Source of the DNA: Cliona cf. orientalis
Taxonomy: Eukaryota; Porifera; Demospongiae; Clionaida; Clionaidae
Reading direction: 5' to 3'
Assembly: GCA_963930775.1 (NCBI GenBank)
Contig: OZ005690.1
Span: 7,486,225-7,550,224, forward strand
DNA: 64,000 nucleotides
Under the pieces are notes generated by a model that made no database searches, was not told the DNA's origin, and saw nothing but the letters and a program-made list of their open reading frames with translations. This document shows, piece after piece, positions 22,505-36,700 of the stretch (within the stretch, counting starts at the first letter, position 1; every line of letters starts with the position of its first letter). The position numbers and the translations under genes are program-made.

Positions 22505-24673
22505 AAACACTAATTAAACACTAAGTAGAAAAAAAAAAAAGATTTCTGCAATGTTTGGGGGAATTGGGAGCACTTGGGCAGATAATTTTTACACAGGCAC
22601 GCAGAATGGATCGAAATACAAGATTTGATGACAGATTTTTTGATTCACACCTTAGAATTAAAGTTATGGCCCTTTGAAGTTTCCCCACATGTTTGTATAG
22701 GGAAGCCATGCGTTTGCAATGTTTTCCGCCCACGCGCTATGTGAAAAACGGGGAATCCCCGTTAGGCACGCGCACACAAACGTGACGACCTTTACCTACT
22801 TTGGTCAAACTTGGAGTATAGGGTGCCTGCTTGCATTGTATGGCTCTACTAAGCATCCAGATCAACTATGTGGTGGTTTTGGACAATTTTTTTCTGCTTA
22901 GTGTTCTGGTCTTCTTGTTATACACTAAGTACAAATTATTTATACACTAAGAAGTAGAAAAAAAAAAAAAAAAAAAGATTTAAGATTTATATAATTAATT
23001 AATGTTTGGGGGGTTTGGGAGCACTTGGGGAGATAATTTTTACATGGGCACGCAGAATGGGTCGAAACTAGAGATTTGACCCTGGGGGATTTTGATTCAC
23101 ACCTTAGAATTAAAGTTACGGCCCTTTGAAGTTACCCCATATGTTTGTATAGGGGCCGGGCCACGCGCGCACATTAACGTGACGACCATTACCCACTTTG
23201 ATCAAAATTGATGTATGAGCTGCCTGCTTGCATTGTATGGCTCTACTATGCATCCAGCTCAACTATGTGGCAGTTTTCAAACAATTTTTTTTCTGCTTAG
23301 TGTTCTGGTCGCCTTGTTACACACTAAGTAGAAAAAAAAAGAATTTTAATAATTAATGTAATTCACTGAAGACTAGGAAGGAAGCACTTGGGGAGATATT
23401 TTTTACATGGGTACGCAGAATGGGTCAAAATTAGAATTTTGATGGCAGGGAATTTTGATTCACACTTTAGAATTAAAGTTATGGCACTTTGAAGTATTCC
23501 CATATGTTTATATAGGAAGCCATTCACTTGCAATGTTTGCCCAGAAAAAAATTACGGGCGCGCGGGGTACGTTGACGACCCTTTACCAAACATTGTATAT
23601 ATGGCTATACTATGCATCCAGCTTGACTAAGAGGTGGTTTTCGGACCATTTTTTTCCTGCTTAGTGTGTGGTCCCCTTGTTAAACACTAAGTAGAAAAAA
23701 AAAGCAAATTTAAATAAATAATCTAATTCACGGGGAGGTTTGGGAACACTTGGGGGGATAATTTTTACATGGGCACGCAGAATGGGTTGAAACTAGAGAT
23801 TTGATCCTGGGGAATTTTGATTCACACCTTAGAATTAAATTTACGGCCCTTTGAAGTTTTCCCATATGTTTGTAAAGGGAAGCCATGCGTATGCAATGTT
23901 TTCCGCCCACGCGCTACGTGAAAAACGGGGAATCCCCGTTAGGCGCGCGCACACAAACGTGACGACATTTACTTACTTTGGTCAAAATTGTAGTATAGGG
24001 TGCCTGCTTGCATTGTATGGCTCTACTAAGCATCCAGCTCAACTACGTGGTGGTTTTGGACAATTTTTTTCTACTTAGTGTTCTGGTCTCCTTGAAAAAA
24101 AAAATTAAACACTAAGTAGAAAAAAATTAATACACTAAGTAGGAAAAAAAAGCATATTTAAATAATTAAATAATCTAATTCATGGGGGGGTTGGGAGCAC
24201 TTGGGGGGAAAATTTTTACATGGGCACGCAGAATGGGTCGAAACTAGAGATTTGACGCAGGGGAATTTTGATTCACGCCTTAGAAAAAAAGTTATGGCCC
24301 TTTGAAGTTTTCCCATGTTTGTATAGGAAGCCATGCATTTGCAATGTTTCTACGTGAGGGGCGGGGCCACGCGCGCACATCAACGTGACGACCATTACCC
24401 ACTTTGGTCAAAATTGTGTACCCTAGATCTGGAAACTTTCGTATGATAAAGTTTCGTGTAAAAAATTTTTCGTAGAAACGACCCCTTACCTCATTAATAG
24501 TGCATGCTAATTTTCGTAAGATTAATTTTCGTAGCCGCCATCGACTACGAAAATATTTTTACAACGAAAATTTCCAGATTTACGGTATAGGCTGCCTGCT
24601 TGTATTGTATGGCTCTACTATGCATCCAGCTGGTGGTTTTCGGACAATTTTTTTTCTGCTTAGTGTATGGTCT
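22505..24673. repeat. array of five ~400-bp units with inverted ends
   Basis: Units begin ACACTAAGTAGAAAAAA (near 22519, 22945, 23320, 23684, 24109) and end with its inverse (TTTTTTCTGCTTAGTGT). All share CATGGGCACGCAGAATGGGT, CCCTTTGAAGTTTTCCCAT and GCCTGCTTGCATTGTATGGC blocks. Units are roughly 360-430 bp and differ by point changes and small gaps. The last unit is interrupted by a separate MITE (24421-24585). Either a satellite-like array or head-to-tail MITE copies. Confidence 0.85.
24421..24585. mobile_element. CCSTA-type TA MITE inserted in the array, subfamily 'TTTCGTA'
   Basis: CCCTAGATCTGGAAACTTTC to GGAAATCTAAATGCC-type inverse ending TTACGG, flanked by TA at 24419-24420 and 24586-24587. 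Neighbouring units read through this point with a single TA, so the insertion and its TA duplication are directly visible. Iterated TTTCGTA motif. Confidence 0.85.
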
Positions 24674-24751
24674 CCTTGTAATAATTATAAGAAAAATATT
24701 TTAGAATAATATAATAGCCAGAATTTATATCAGACAACATGCACATCTTCA

Positions 24752-24796
24752 TTAGAATGTGTATGAACTTGTTATAATCAGTCTCTCCTCTTCTCT
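24752..24796 (-). CDS. MON1: MON1 exon 16 (C-terminus and stop)
   Basis: REEERLIITSSYTF followed by TAA; human ends 'KEEDRLFILTPLTY'. Very short terminal exon after a CAATAG acceptor. Confidence 0.92.
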   Translation of the reverse strand, partial: REEERLIITSSYTF

Positions 24797-27700
24797 CTAT
24801 TGTACACACAAGAAGTTAATCTTTTTATTCATGTACATTGTTACCACTTACACTTATCCACCGAATCAATTTATTTCCCAAAAGAATCGCTTGGGATTTG
24901 GCAATAAGTGGATCAAATACAGCATACAAGTCAAAACCAGAAGTTCGCTGCATAACAAAAATTTAATAATATCTATAACTCGAGAGAGCACAAAACCCTC
25001 AGCACGTTGCATGTGTTAGGGGGTAAAGCGTCTATTTTGGGGGGGGGGGGGGGGGGGAGGTACTACATGTATATAACACTGGGGATGAGGATATTATATG
25101 CACAGCAGTGCTGTTTAAGGTTCAACGGCTCACAGCAACAACCACCTTGATGCATATGTAGTCTGCACTGCAGTACCAATATCCAGTCAACTTCCCTCAC
25201 ATGATAGCCGATTATTTAGGACTACATGTATGTTGACAATAATTTCATCTTGAAGGACTATGATGTAAAACCTTGGCACAAGACTGAAGTATACTCGGCA
25301 GTATTCCATGTTCAAGTTGGAATCAGCGATGCCAAAACTGGCAAACAAAGCATTTTTGGTGAAATTCACACAGTTTGAATACTTTGGACTTGCAAACAAG
25401 ATCAATACACTGTATGTAGTAGCAGTTACATGTAGCTTAGTAAACAGACAGATACACGGAAACATGCACACACACACACAAAACAACTACCATTTACCCC
25501 TGCATTGCATGCACTATTAATATACGTACATGTATAGGAGTGACATACCCATCCTAACATAGCTTCTTTGTGTGCCACATGGTACAAGATCTTTGTAGGC
25601 CATGTTTGAGAGTGTATTTTCTGTTGCATGAACATGTACAACTGAAACAACCTGCAGATCACTAAAATGAACTGAAAATATATAAGCAAGAGCCCTCCAT
25701 GCACCTCACGAAAAATTTTACTAAGAAAACTGACTAATCAAGGAGTCTTAATTGCGCATACTGGGCAGAGGTATCATCTATACATACACGTACACATAAT
25801 ATATTAATCGGACACTGACCTCTCTTTATCATCTGCATCAGCATACATATCTGGAATTCGTGGTGATGTCATGGACGAGGTCTTTCGTGACTTGTATATA
25901 AAATGCCTTAGCTCTGGTGCTTGAAGATGATCTATAATTTACGGTATGGTAACAAATCTGAACCATACAAATAATATTATGTACATATACTTGAAGGAGC
26001 TATATAGTCCCACACTATTACCGTATAGCGGGAAATTTTCGAGGGAGAAAACTTTCGCGGATCGGTAGGAAAAGAGCATTTCGTGGAGAAAACTTTCGCG
26101 GAATGCAAAAACTGATCGGATAATGGGTGTGGCATGCCTAGAATTTCATGGAGAAAACTTTCGCGGATGGCTGAAAAATCGCGAAATTCGTGAAAGTTTT
26201 CTCCCTCGAAAGTTTCCCGCTATACGGTATACAGACTATGATATGGGCCATATACATTGTTTTCCATCTACTGTAGTTAAAATTTAACATTTTCATAACG
26301 TTTATAATAATACCGTAGAATCCCGCGATTACGCCCCCCTTTGTGCATGCTACCATAGGGCAAAAGTGGGGAGGGGGCTTATACGCGGGATCCTAACATT
26401 GCCGTGTGATGACCATTACCGACCGTAGAATGCCACGTGGGCGCGTGATCTCCCAGCTGTTTGGTGGATAAAACTTGGAAAAAAAAAGATAAAATAAGGC
26501 ATTATAGCTATTTGTAGTTGTGGCTACTGTTTTTACTTAGCTTATGGTCTGTATTATTTTATAGTCGGGAGGGGGGGGGGGCTTATGCGCGAGGGGGGTC
26601 TAATCGTGAGATTCTACGGTATTACATAATTATATGAAGTGATTGAAGACCAACCTTTACCAGAAAAACACGCGATTCAAAAATTGAACCATGCACACAG
26701 GTATTATAAAATTGCCCAGTTCTTAGTGGCAAATATTTGACATTCTAACTGTGCATGCACCCTTAGCATTACATTATTGTAGGTTTGAAAATTCTTAGAG
26801 AAAATAATTCAGTAAAGGGTTTCAATAATACACGTAGGCATTAATTAGAGGTACTAACTGTTTTTTAGGGGGAGGTGGGGCTGCCAGCCCCCTCCCCCCT
26901 CCCAAGAATGAATTTGTATATGTACATACCGCATAGCTGGAAAATTTGGCGGTTTGGCGGTCGATGATACAACCGCCAAATTAAAATCCGCCAAAATTTC
27001 CAACTCGCATATACACGTATGGCGATCCTGTACCAAACCGCCAAATTTAAATCCGCTAATATTCTTGCAATAGCGATTTTGGGCTCAACTGCCAAATTTA
27101 ATTCCCGCCAATATTTCCGGCTATACGGTATTATAGAAATTTTATCAGCACTAAATATTTTAACTATGGCAAAACTCGAAATTGGATATTTTACTGATTT
27201 TTGAGCAATTTGTGCTCCACATTATAGACGGTAATCTCCCTGCAAATGATTATGACCAGCAGTGTTCAGAAAAGGCCAGTCATGATCAGTTTTGGCCAAG
27301 GAAATTCTGCAGAGTCCACAGCTTATCACTTGATATATTATCAAGAGTAAATACTCTTGTTGATATGTAATGTAGATTACCTGGTAGCTAGCTACATGTA
27401 CATACATTTTTTGGAAGACAAGTATAGTGCAACCTCGATTATCCAGATCTTGGAACCCGATTATCCAGATCAGCTGGACACCAGAAAATATATTACCACC
27501 CATGCGCAGAAGACATGACCAATGACTATGCACCCCACATATGCACACATTTACTTCACATAAAAGATTCCTGGGGTGCATACTTTCACAAAAATTGAAA
27601 ATGATCGACCACAGCATAATTTATTATAGGTGGTGGAAGGCAGGGTATGGCTTTTACATGGTCTCAAACTGTTTAAGATCACTAATTTCAAAATTTTTCT

Positions 27701-30700
27701 GGGAGAACACTCCAGACGCCACTTGTATGACTATATGTAGTTACTGTTGTACTATAAGAATTCCTTTCCAACAAAACTTGTATAATAGAGTCCTCACCCG
27801 CCGCTACCCCCCCCCCCCCCCCCCCCATTTGATAATTACTGTTTGCCCCTGCTTGACAAATCCTGGATGAAATCCAGATTACATACCGACATCATATTCT
27901 GATTCAATAACAGCTTGTTTAATAGACTCCAAACAGCCTTGCTTTTCAAGTTTCTGCAGCAATGAATATACAATGTACAACGCTATCTAGACACTACTGA
28001 GCTTGCAGCATAATAATATGTACCTCAACTATCTTCTGTTGGCATTCCTGCAAGGAGAAAAACTTTTCCTTGTCTGTAGAGAATAGCAGCAGGCAAGCAG
28101 GTGAGTCGTTAGGCAGGTAGGACACATAAGCATGAAGAAACCCAGTATCATTAAATTTGGGAAGACATATTGGTGTCCAACTTTCAGCTGATCTAAAGCT
28201 GGTGGAAGCATCCACAAGGTTTAGGATTAGGTGGATATCTGCAGCAATCAATAAAAAAATCACACTTCAAAGTATCTACGTAATTATGTATTGCACAGTA
28301 AATACTTGCCTAAAGGTAGCAGGCTATGTTCCTTTGGCCTAATAAATGTAATCACTTGATTATTAGCCACCAATACTGCAAATAGGACATCCTGTACAAA
28401 GAGAAGGGATGGCACAAACACGTGCACTCATAATGCGATCTACATGTATGCAAAACAAAATCCAGTAAAATCTTTCCTTTCCTTTATTCAGGGATCTTTC
28501 ACTCCATTCCCAGACCCCATCCTAATGGAGCATACATGTACATGTATACCATAACCAAAAACAGAATGTATTGAGGCAGCAGGATCAGACAAAATGAATA
28601 TTAAAACTTGTGAGTAGAGGTACGCGGTAAGCAAACTCTAATAATATATGGATGTGGGCTGTCACCATGACACATGTATTTTACATGTACAATATTATAT
28701 TATGTATATATACAAGCAGAAGTTTGCAGGGGACAAGATCCTTCTGCTTGGCCACAATACATGCACATGTATTATAGAAACAAACTCTACATATCCTGCG
28801 CACATGCAAGACACAACAGTTGCACAGCCATGAACCCTTAATTACTATTACTTTACGAATGTGACGACCCTGAGCTCAAGTACATGCAGTTGAAGTAGTA
28901 CATAGCATGATTAGGTGGGATCAAAAGGCATGGCTGATAGAGGTACTCATGACCTTTATCAAGCATCTGAGGTGTTTCAACATTTATTGGTAATGCCAAG
29001 TCTCAAATAGAGGCCGAGTGCCTTTGAGGGGGCATGGCACCTATCGTATGAGCCGATTACCTGGAGGTGTGGTCTTACCATACGATTGCATTCACAAACT
29101 CAAGTCTACGAGTGCAGATGTTCTATAGATGCTCCTATAAGTTTAGTTAACCCAATGGCCCAGAAATGAAAGCCATTTGTACATGTACATGTATCCCCTA
29201 CTATAGTTATTATTATGTATGTATGCACATGTACATGCACATGTAAAGACTATTGAAGTGGCAGAAACTCACTCTATAAATACTATTGCTCACAATTTTT
29301 TACCGATAGATAACGCTATGTGCCAGAAGCCAGCACAGAACTACATGTACACGTACATAAACACCAGTCCCATTCTAATACCGATCTCGTTTTAAAGCAA
29401 CGGTCTTGAGATCAAGGAAGGAAATGAGAAGTTTGGATTTGTACTCGGAGCATATACGGTACATCCATACATGTACATGTAGGTGGTATATCATACATGT
29501 ACATTAGGTGGATGGTCCAACATTTGAGATACATGTAGCAATACATGTAATTAACTGATTCACGTACATGTATATGTAGCTAGTGCTAGTATATATCAAT
29601 TTGCTGCAAGTGAGAAGACTAGCACATTATCTATTTTAATTGGCTGACCCACGTGCTTTCTACCCATGCGCATAAGCATGCCCAAAACTAGAGGAGTCAA
29701 CCGATGCCTCAAAGAGGGGTTGGGGGGACCTTGGTCGAGATCGGAGTCCAACATGCACATCAACTGCCTAAAAACATTGGCAGCCTTCCTGATGATCAAG
29801 TGTTTCACTCGGGATTGTAGAAGTGTGATAATCCTGCTCAGAATGGACAACATGAGTGCCATCACATATGAACAAGCTTGGGGACACAATTTCACAAAAT
29901 TTGACAGCCATAATAAAAAAAACTTGGCTCTGGTGCCTGCAGAACACCTACTGAGAGTACAGAACGTGATCACAGACAAGGAATTACGTGTGATGAATGA
30001 TAGGACAGACTGGAAACTGAGCTGGTTGCGAGGTTGCTCAAAGAAGCATTCAATCAATGCCCCCCCCCCCCCCACGACCTCGATATGAGACTATGTGGGA
30101 CGTAGCTCAAGTTACAGAGTACCTTAAAGAGAACAATATCCTAACCCTACAAGAGTTAACTTGGAAGCTAGCAATACATTTCTGCCTGACCTGACTGTCA
30201 AGGAGTTCGGACCTTTGCAGCCTAGACCTAAAGTTCCAGTATTATATCCCAGGGGGAGTAACCTTCCAAACTTCCAACTTGGCAAAACAATCTAGGAGTA
30301 CCAAACCAAGATCAGAATTCTTTTTCCCCGCTTTTCAGGGGTCACAGCCCCTGTGCCCAGTGGCAACACTCAGGGAATACGAAGAAAGGACTAAATGTCT
30401 CAGGAAGACAGAAGCTTGGGAATGGTCAAGCCACACAACCCTATCGCACCGTCTACAGTGGCTAGATGGCTCAGATCAATGATGGAGAAAGCTGGCATAA
30501 CTATCAGCATGTTTAAAGCACACTCAACAAGGGGCAGGGCAGTAATATAGTATTCAAAAACTTTTAACAAAAGATAACCAAGTTTGGGCAGACTGTGCTC
30601 TCCAAAATATAAGTCTAATTAAACTACAAACTACCATACATGTATAAGATGGAGCCTTCTGAAATGTAACTACAGAATGGCAGTGGATGCCAGCTATTCT

Positions 30701-33700
30701 GGATTACACGAAGAAGGCGAAGTAAAGCATATCAATTTCCCATCCTATAGTAAGATGATCTGAGCAGTTTCAAAAACAAATACATGCATTTAGTCCATTC
30801 CTACAAAATAGGGGCAACATTAAATGACATCCCAAGTAGGAAATCAATTTAATGTAACTCAGCTCAGCCCCAGAATAGGCTACAGACATAATTCAAAGAC
30901 CAGCAGAGAGACCATAAAAAAAAAACTAAAATTTACACGTTAAAGATTTTTCAATTTCATTTTCATTGTCGAGTAATAAGCGAAAATATCCTTATCAAAA
31001 CACAGAAGCCATAACTATGCCACAGTCCAGATGGTCTAGTGGCTAAGTACCAGTCTGCACAGAGAACCCCAATTCTCTTGCCCATGTGGAAGTGAATCCC
31101 GCATGCGAAGTTACGTTTATAATATGGGGATTTTGTACAGGCGAATTCCAACACGGCGGATAAAACAGCTGGTCAACTACAGTCGACGCTGTGTCAATAA
31201 AGCCAGTGCGCATGTAACGCCTGATATCTACTTCCAGGAATCCTACAAGTTAGCTGTAATAGTTGGAAATGAGGGCCAATACCATAGTTGATATGCTCAA
31301 CTTTGCCTTCTTCATATACATGTAACAGAATAGCCGGCACCCACTGCGTGGGCTGAGCCATTCTGTAACTAGTAATACTCAAGTGGGAATATAGCTCGTA
31401 ACTGTGTGTGTGTGAGTGTTAGAAGGATGAGGGTGAGAATAAGGGTACAGCTATGAGAAATGAGACCTATAGATAATAAAGTAGTCAAGTGTGCGGCATG
31501 GTGACAGGAACCAGTTGTTATCAATTTGGAACCCTTTTGTTATCATCTTCTCCTTGATGGCTGTCCCTTCCTTAATCTTTCTCTTAGTCCACTGTCTTGA
31601 TTGTTTGACATGGACTGCCAGTGCATTATTGCTGTGTCACCGTTCTTCACCGCAAGTTTGCGTTCACTCATCCACTGTGTTAGTGTTCTCCCCGTCTCTC
31701 CTACATGTACATGTACACATGTATGTATTCTTTGCCACATTCATATGTATTAGAAGAACAAAGATATCAATATATATTATCAGACCACTCTTTATGGCAA
31801 AGCACATACTCAGACATCTACCAGGAACAGCCTAGATCACAAGGATGCTGTGCACTCAATACCGTGTGAATATGGAGTACATAGGAGAGTCAGGGAGAAC
31901 ACTAACACAGTGGATGAGTGAACACAAACGTGCAGTGAAGAACGGTGACAGCAACAATGCACTGAGAGTCCATGTCAAACAATCAAGCCACAACATCCAA
32001 TGGGGAGAAGCCAATGTACTGGCAAGGGAAGGACATTGGACTAAGAGAAAGATCAGAGAAGGGATACATGTACATGTAGCTATCAAAGGAGAAGAACTTG
32101 AATCTTGATAAAGGGTTCCAAATTGACAACTGGTTCACTGTCGCCATGCCTCACACATGCTTAGGTCTTATTTCCCACAGCTGTACCCTCACCCTTTCTA
32201 ACACTCACACACACACACACACAGACACACACACACACACACGTCACAAGCTATTCCCACTTTCACTGTCAGTCTAGCTGAGGAAGGTCCAGGGGCCAAA
32301 ACGTCCTACTGTTGTTTATGTGACTGTGTCTAGATCTATCTGCTCAAAACATATATTATTAATACGATGGTGTTTGTACCACATTCCTGTGCTTCAGCAG
32401 AAAAATGAGTGCAATACATGTATGTGCATACCTTACTTCTGTACTGAACGATGATATTAGTTACATTTTGTCTTAATGAAGGAGGCATTGACAGACACTT
32501 CACCTGTAAAAAAAAATCAACATCTATTGACAGCTCACATACTGACAAAATTTGGGAGTGAAAACAGGATGTAACTCATAGATCCACATTAGCAGTACGG
32601 TAGTGTCCTGGGCAAGCAAGCACCCATGTACCAAATTTCAGGGGATTAGTGTACATATAGTGTGCACAAAACTTATCCCAGGTAAGTGCCTTATGTCAGC
32701 TAAAATTGCGAGTTATGCTTCAACGACCATAAAAGACACTGGTACCGTAAAGCCTTGCATGCGCTTATTACTCTCGGTGGTACAGAAATACAATTATGCG
32801 CCTATTAGATGACTTGCACTTAAGTTTTGGCCCCGTCCACTGCAAGCGCTCAATCACAAAGCTAGCAAATATGAACACAGCGATTATCAAAAAAGCTCTA
32901 TAATAGTTCGTAGAAATAGGATTGGAAGACATTGCTGGAAGAAAACCATAGCCGGCTTCTTTGGTGAGACTCGCTTCAAAGTCGAGGTCAAGAGTCCAAC
33001 CACGTCTCAGTGGAACATTGCAGTGTTGAGTACAGGTGATCTCTTGCAGCTGGCTGTCCACAAAATTAATACATATACATGTAGGTTGGTGAACAAATTC
33101 TAGCCATGCAGAACATGGATAACTCTTGATTGAACCTTGTAAAGCTAATAAAAATATGTACATGTATAGAGCCAATCCAGCACCATAACAAACATGGATT
33201 GTCATGTACATCATTTACCCCGGCAAAAATGAGAGAGGGATCGGTATCTGCCATGTTGAGAATGTTATCTACAAACTTCTCCGATCCTTGCAAAAGATGA
33301 CGCAGATCAAACCCAGGACTCTTTTCAAAGATTTGATGAAGCTGGGTGTTTGTCAGCACACTTAAGATTTGATTGTAGGCATATCCAAGCTGAATGGCAA
33401 GCTGTAGGGGTAAGATTTGAGTTGGTCATTGCCATGTTGTACAATGTGTAGTATAGTATTAAAGCAAACGGATGCTTGATTGTGCAAGCACATACATGAG
33501 GAGGGAGTGCAAACATCTATGTTTTGGGGTGCATGAATTGACTTACATGTACATGTAATTACACCTACATGTAGCTTAACGTTCTATAGGATAATCATTA
33601 GTACACTCACTGATATTATTTTTATAAAAACCTACATGTATATAAGGCCACTCAGAATAAATGTTTGTTTGAACTAATTTGACTGACTGTAAATTTGTAG

Positions 33701-36700
33701 CCGAGTTTATTACAGGCACATAACATTATACCAACTCAGACTTATAATAGGACTGTCTTAAAAATATATTTAAGCTACCACACAGCACAAGCAGCTGGAA
33801 GACTACAAGAAACGCTACGTACATCTGTCATGTACATGTACTTCAAATTATCATCCTCTCAAGCAGGCAGTCCTACTATTCTGTGGTCATGTTAGTTCAA
33901 ACAATTTATTCTGTATGGTCTAGAATTGTAGCACAACCTCTATTGCAGAAGTATACACCAGGTGAAAATTGAAACTCATAAGAAAAAATCTAGTACGTAT
34001 AATTCTATATAAGATTAATGCAGATGGCATTTGGGAGGTTTATACACGTACACTGTTGAAGCCATCCACCCCTCCTTTGCGAATGGCAACCTTGGCATAC
34101 AATGAATACAAGTATGTTTGATGTCACAGTCATGGGATAATGTGACTAACAGCATGCTATGTGCCAGTTAGTACAGTGAGCATACGCAGATGAAAGCAGC
34201 ACCGAACTTTGAATCTATGCTATTATGGTGTGAATCTATGCTTATGGTGTAGACCACACCCCTCATTGCAGGCCAAGAGCAGCTGCTCAAACTCATCGTG
34301 CAATAGCGACGTTCTCACTCCGCTCGAATGTCGAATCTACCACCAGACCATGACAAAGAGCAGACATTGCCTCTCGCTTTGTTCGAGGCTTGGTGGCCTG
34401 CCAAGCAGGCCTGTCAAAATGCGTGGTACTTGCGCCACTCGCTCGAGCTCGAGAATGCATCTCTATGGCCCCTAGGTCCTGGCAACCTTGTTTGTGCACA
34501 CGGCACAACAATTCTGACCAATAATGAGTCTTCTGAACTTGTAGGAGAACGCATCTTTTATGCTCTCCAGGTTAGGACACGGACTATATAAGAAAATTGT
34601 TGCTCTGAAAAATATTTTTCGTTGTGTATAGTATAACCACAATTTAAGATGGTTCACGTACTTGTGAAACAGACTGACAAGTTTGAGAAACAGCTACAAG
34701 AACCAGGTGTCCTCTGCACATAAACACAATCTGATGGTTGCCAGAAACAATGTAACGAAGGTTGTCCTTGTCATCTTGCACAAAGGAAACAAGTGCTTGC
34801 ATGATTCCAAACAAGTTGACTAACTTGTCTTCCTTTCCATACCTACATGTACATATACATGTATAATTATTATTATTCCTTCATGTATGATACGAATGCG
34901 CAGACACACACAACTCTCACCGCTCACGGAATTTATCACAATGAAACTAACATTCAAAGTACACATGTACGCCAGAATACTGATTCAAACCGTGGAGTTA
35001 TAATTTCGTTCGCAAATGTGCTACAGTGTACACATACGTACGTAATAGAGTAGATGCTCATACATGTACACTGTAACTATACATGTAGGTTTCTATTATT
35101 AGAGTGGAGAACTTTATTGTACAGCTGAAGAAGGACCTCGTGTCCGAAATGTACTGTACTACTGTTGCTGATTATCAAGAACTACGTCATTAATAAAGCT
35201 CTATTAGTTCTCCACTCTAAAATCTTACATGTACATGTACTATACCTTGCCTCTGATGAAAATTATCATACCACTAGCATACACCACCCATTATCCACTG
35301 AGGCAAAAACTGCACATGCTCTGTATTGCATAACAATAGGGCACCAGTGTGAGCTGAGTTGATCCGGACGTGACCTCAATCTGCATGTGGTTGCTGAGCC
35401 TCAAATTGAATAGGGAAATCCCACAGTGTATGTGCTCACCAAAAATTGAACTGAGAAAATTGCCGTATGTCCAACGATCTCTTCTACGCTAGGTTCAAAT
35501 TCTGGGTTCCAACAACCTTTTATGTGAGCTACACATTTAATTTTGAAACAGTCCTTCATTGTAATTTCACCATATTATGTAATTTCCATCATCTTTTTAC
35601 ATGTACATCGTAATTAACTCATAAGTTGGCCAAACGTTTTTGGTTGATTGGGATTCGGGATGTAATTCTGAATGCACATACATGTACATGCACGTTGGGC
35701 GCTCGCAAGCCCTATAGGTACAGTAGAGCAAGGTACTGATCTTCGGACATAGGTATTTTCGGACATCACTAAGCCATCTTCATTCAATCCGATGCACCTT
35801 CTCAACATAAACAGGTAGCTCTATCCCATAATAATTACATTCTATAATCTGTGACCATATTGCTAAGTGACGTGGGTACCGTACTAAATCAAAGATCTTG
35901 TGCGAAATATTAATTTCTGTCCAGGAGTATGAATTTTCGACTAACCTTCATAAAAAAATAAACCAAAAATGATCAACTCTCTCCAACACCGATACGGCTG
36001 TCCTACTACATGTACCTTGCCGTTCTTGACTGGTAATTGTAACTTCTGAAGCCCCTCCCACTGCGCATGCGCAGTGCTTACGTGAAGTCGAGTCCTGGTA
36101 TCAATGTTCGTTCAGTATGAATTTTCGTCCGCGCGGAAAAGCCATTGTCCAGGGGAAGAGCATGTGTACCAGCGTCTGCACCACAACGAGAATTTCTCTT
36201 AACAGTTCAGAGGGAAATTTTGATGGTCATTTAGAAAATAGGGTATCAATTGTCAGGTGAATAACACCAGATCTTCTAAGTTGTCATCATATATCCCGCT
36301 GAACTGTTTAAACAACTTGGTACACTATCGTCATGACGCAGACGCTGGCACATACGCTCTTCCCCTGGACAATGGCTTTTCCGCTTGGGCAAAAATTTAT
36401 ATCGAACGAACATTGATACCAGGACTCGATTTCACGTAAGCACTGTGCATGCGAGGTGGGAGGGGCTTCGGCAGTTGCAATTATCAATCAAGAACGGCAA
36501 GGTAGTAGGAGAGTCGTATCGGTGTTGGAGACAGTTGATCACTTTTGGTTTAGGTTGGTCAAAAATTCATACTCCTGGACAGAAATCAATATTTCGTACA
36601 AGATCTTTGATTTAGTACAGTACCCACGTCACTTAGTACTATGGTCACAGATTATAGATGGTAAATACTATGGGGTAGAGCTACCGTATAGCGGGAAATT

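Noticed and set aside
22505-24673. CRISPR-like array
   Set aside because: Units of about 400 bp with inverted ends in an animal genome; no short repeat-spacer pattern.
33218-33219. MON1 exon 8 spliced to the membrane-segment frame at 33053 as an alternative C-terminus
   Set aside because: The phases do not match; the in-phase reading meets a stop after about 21 codons.
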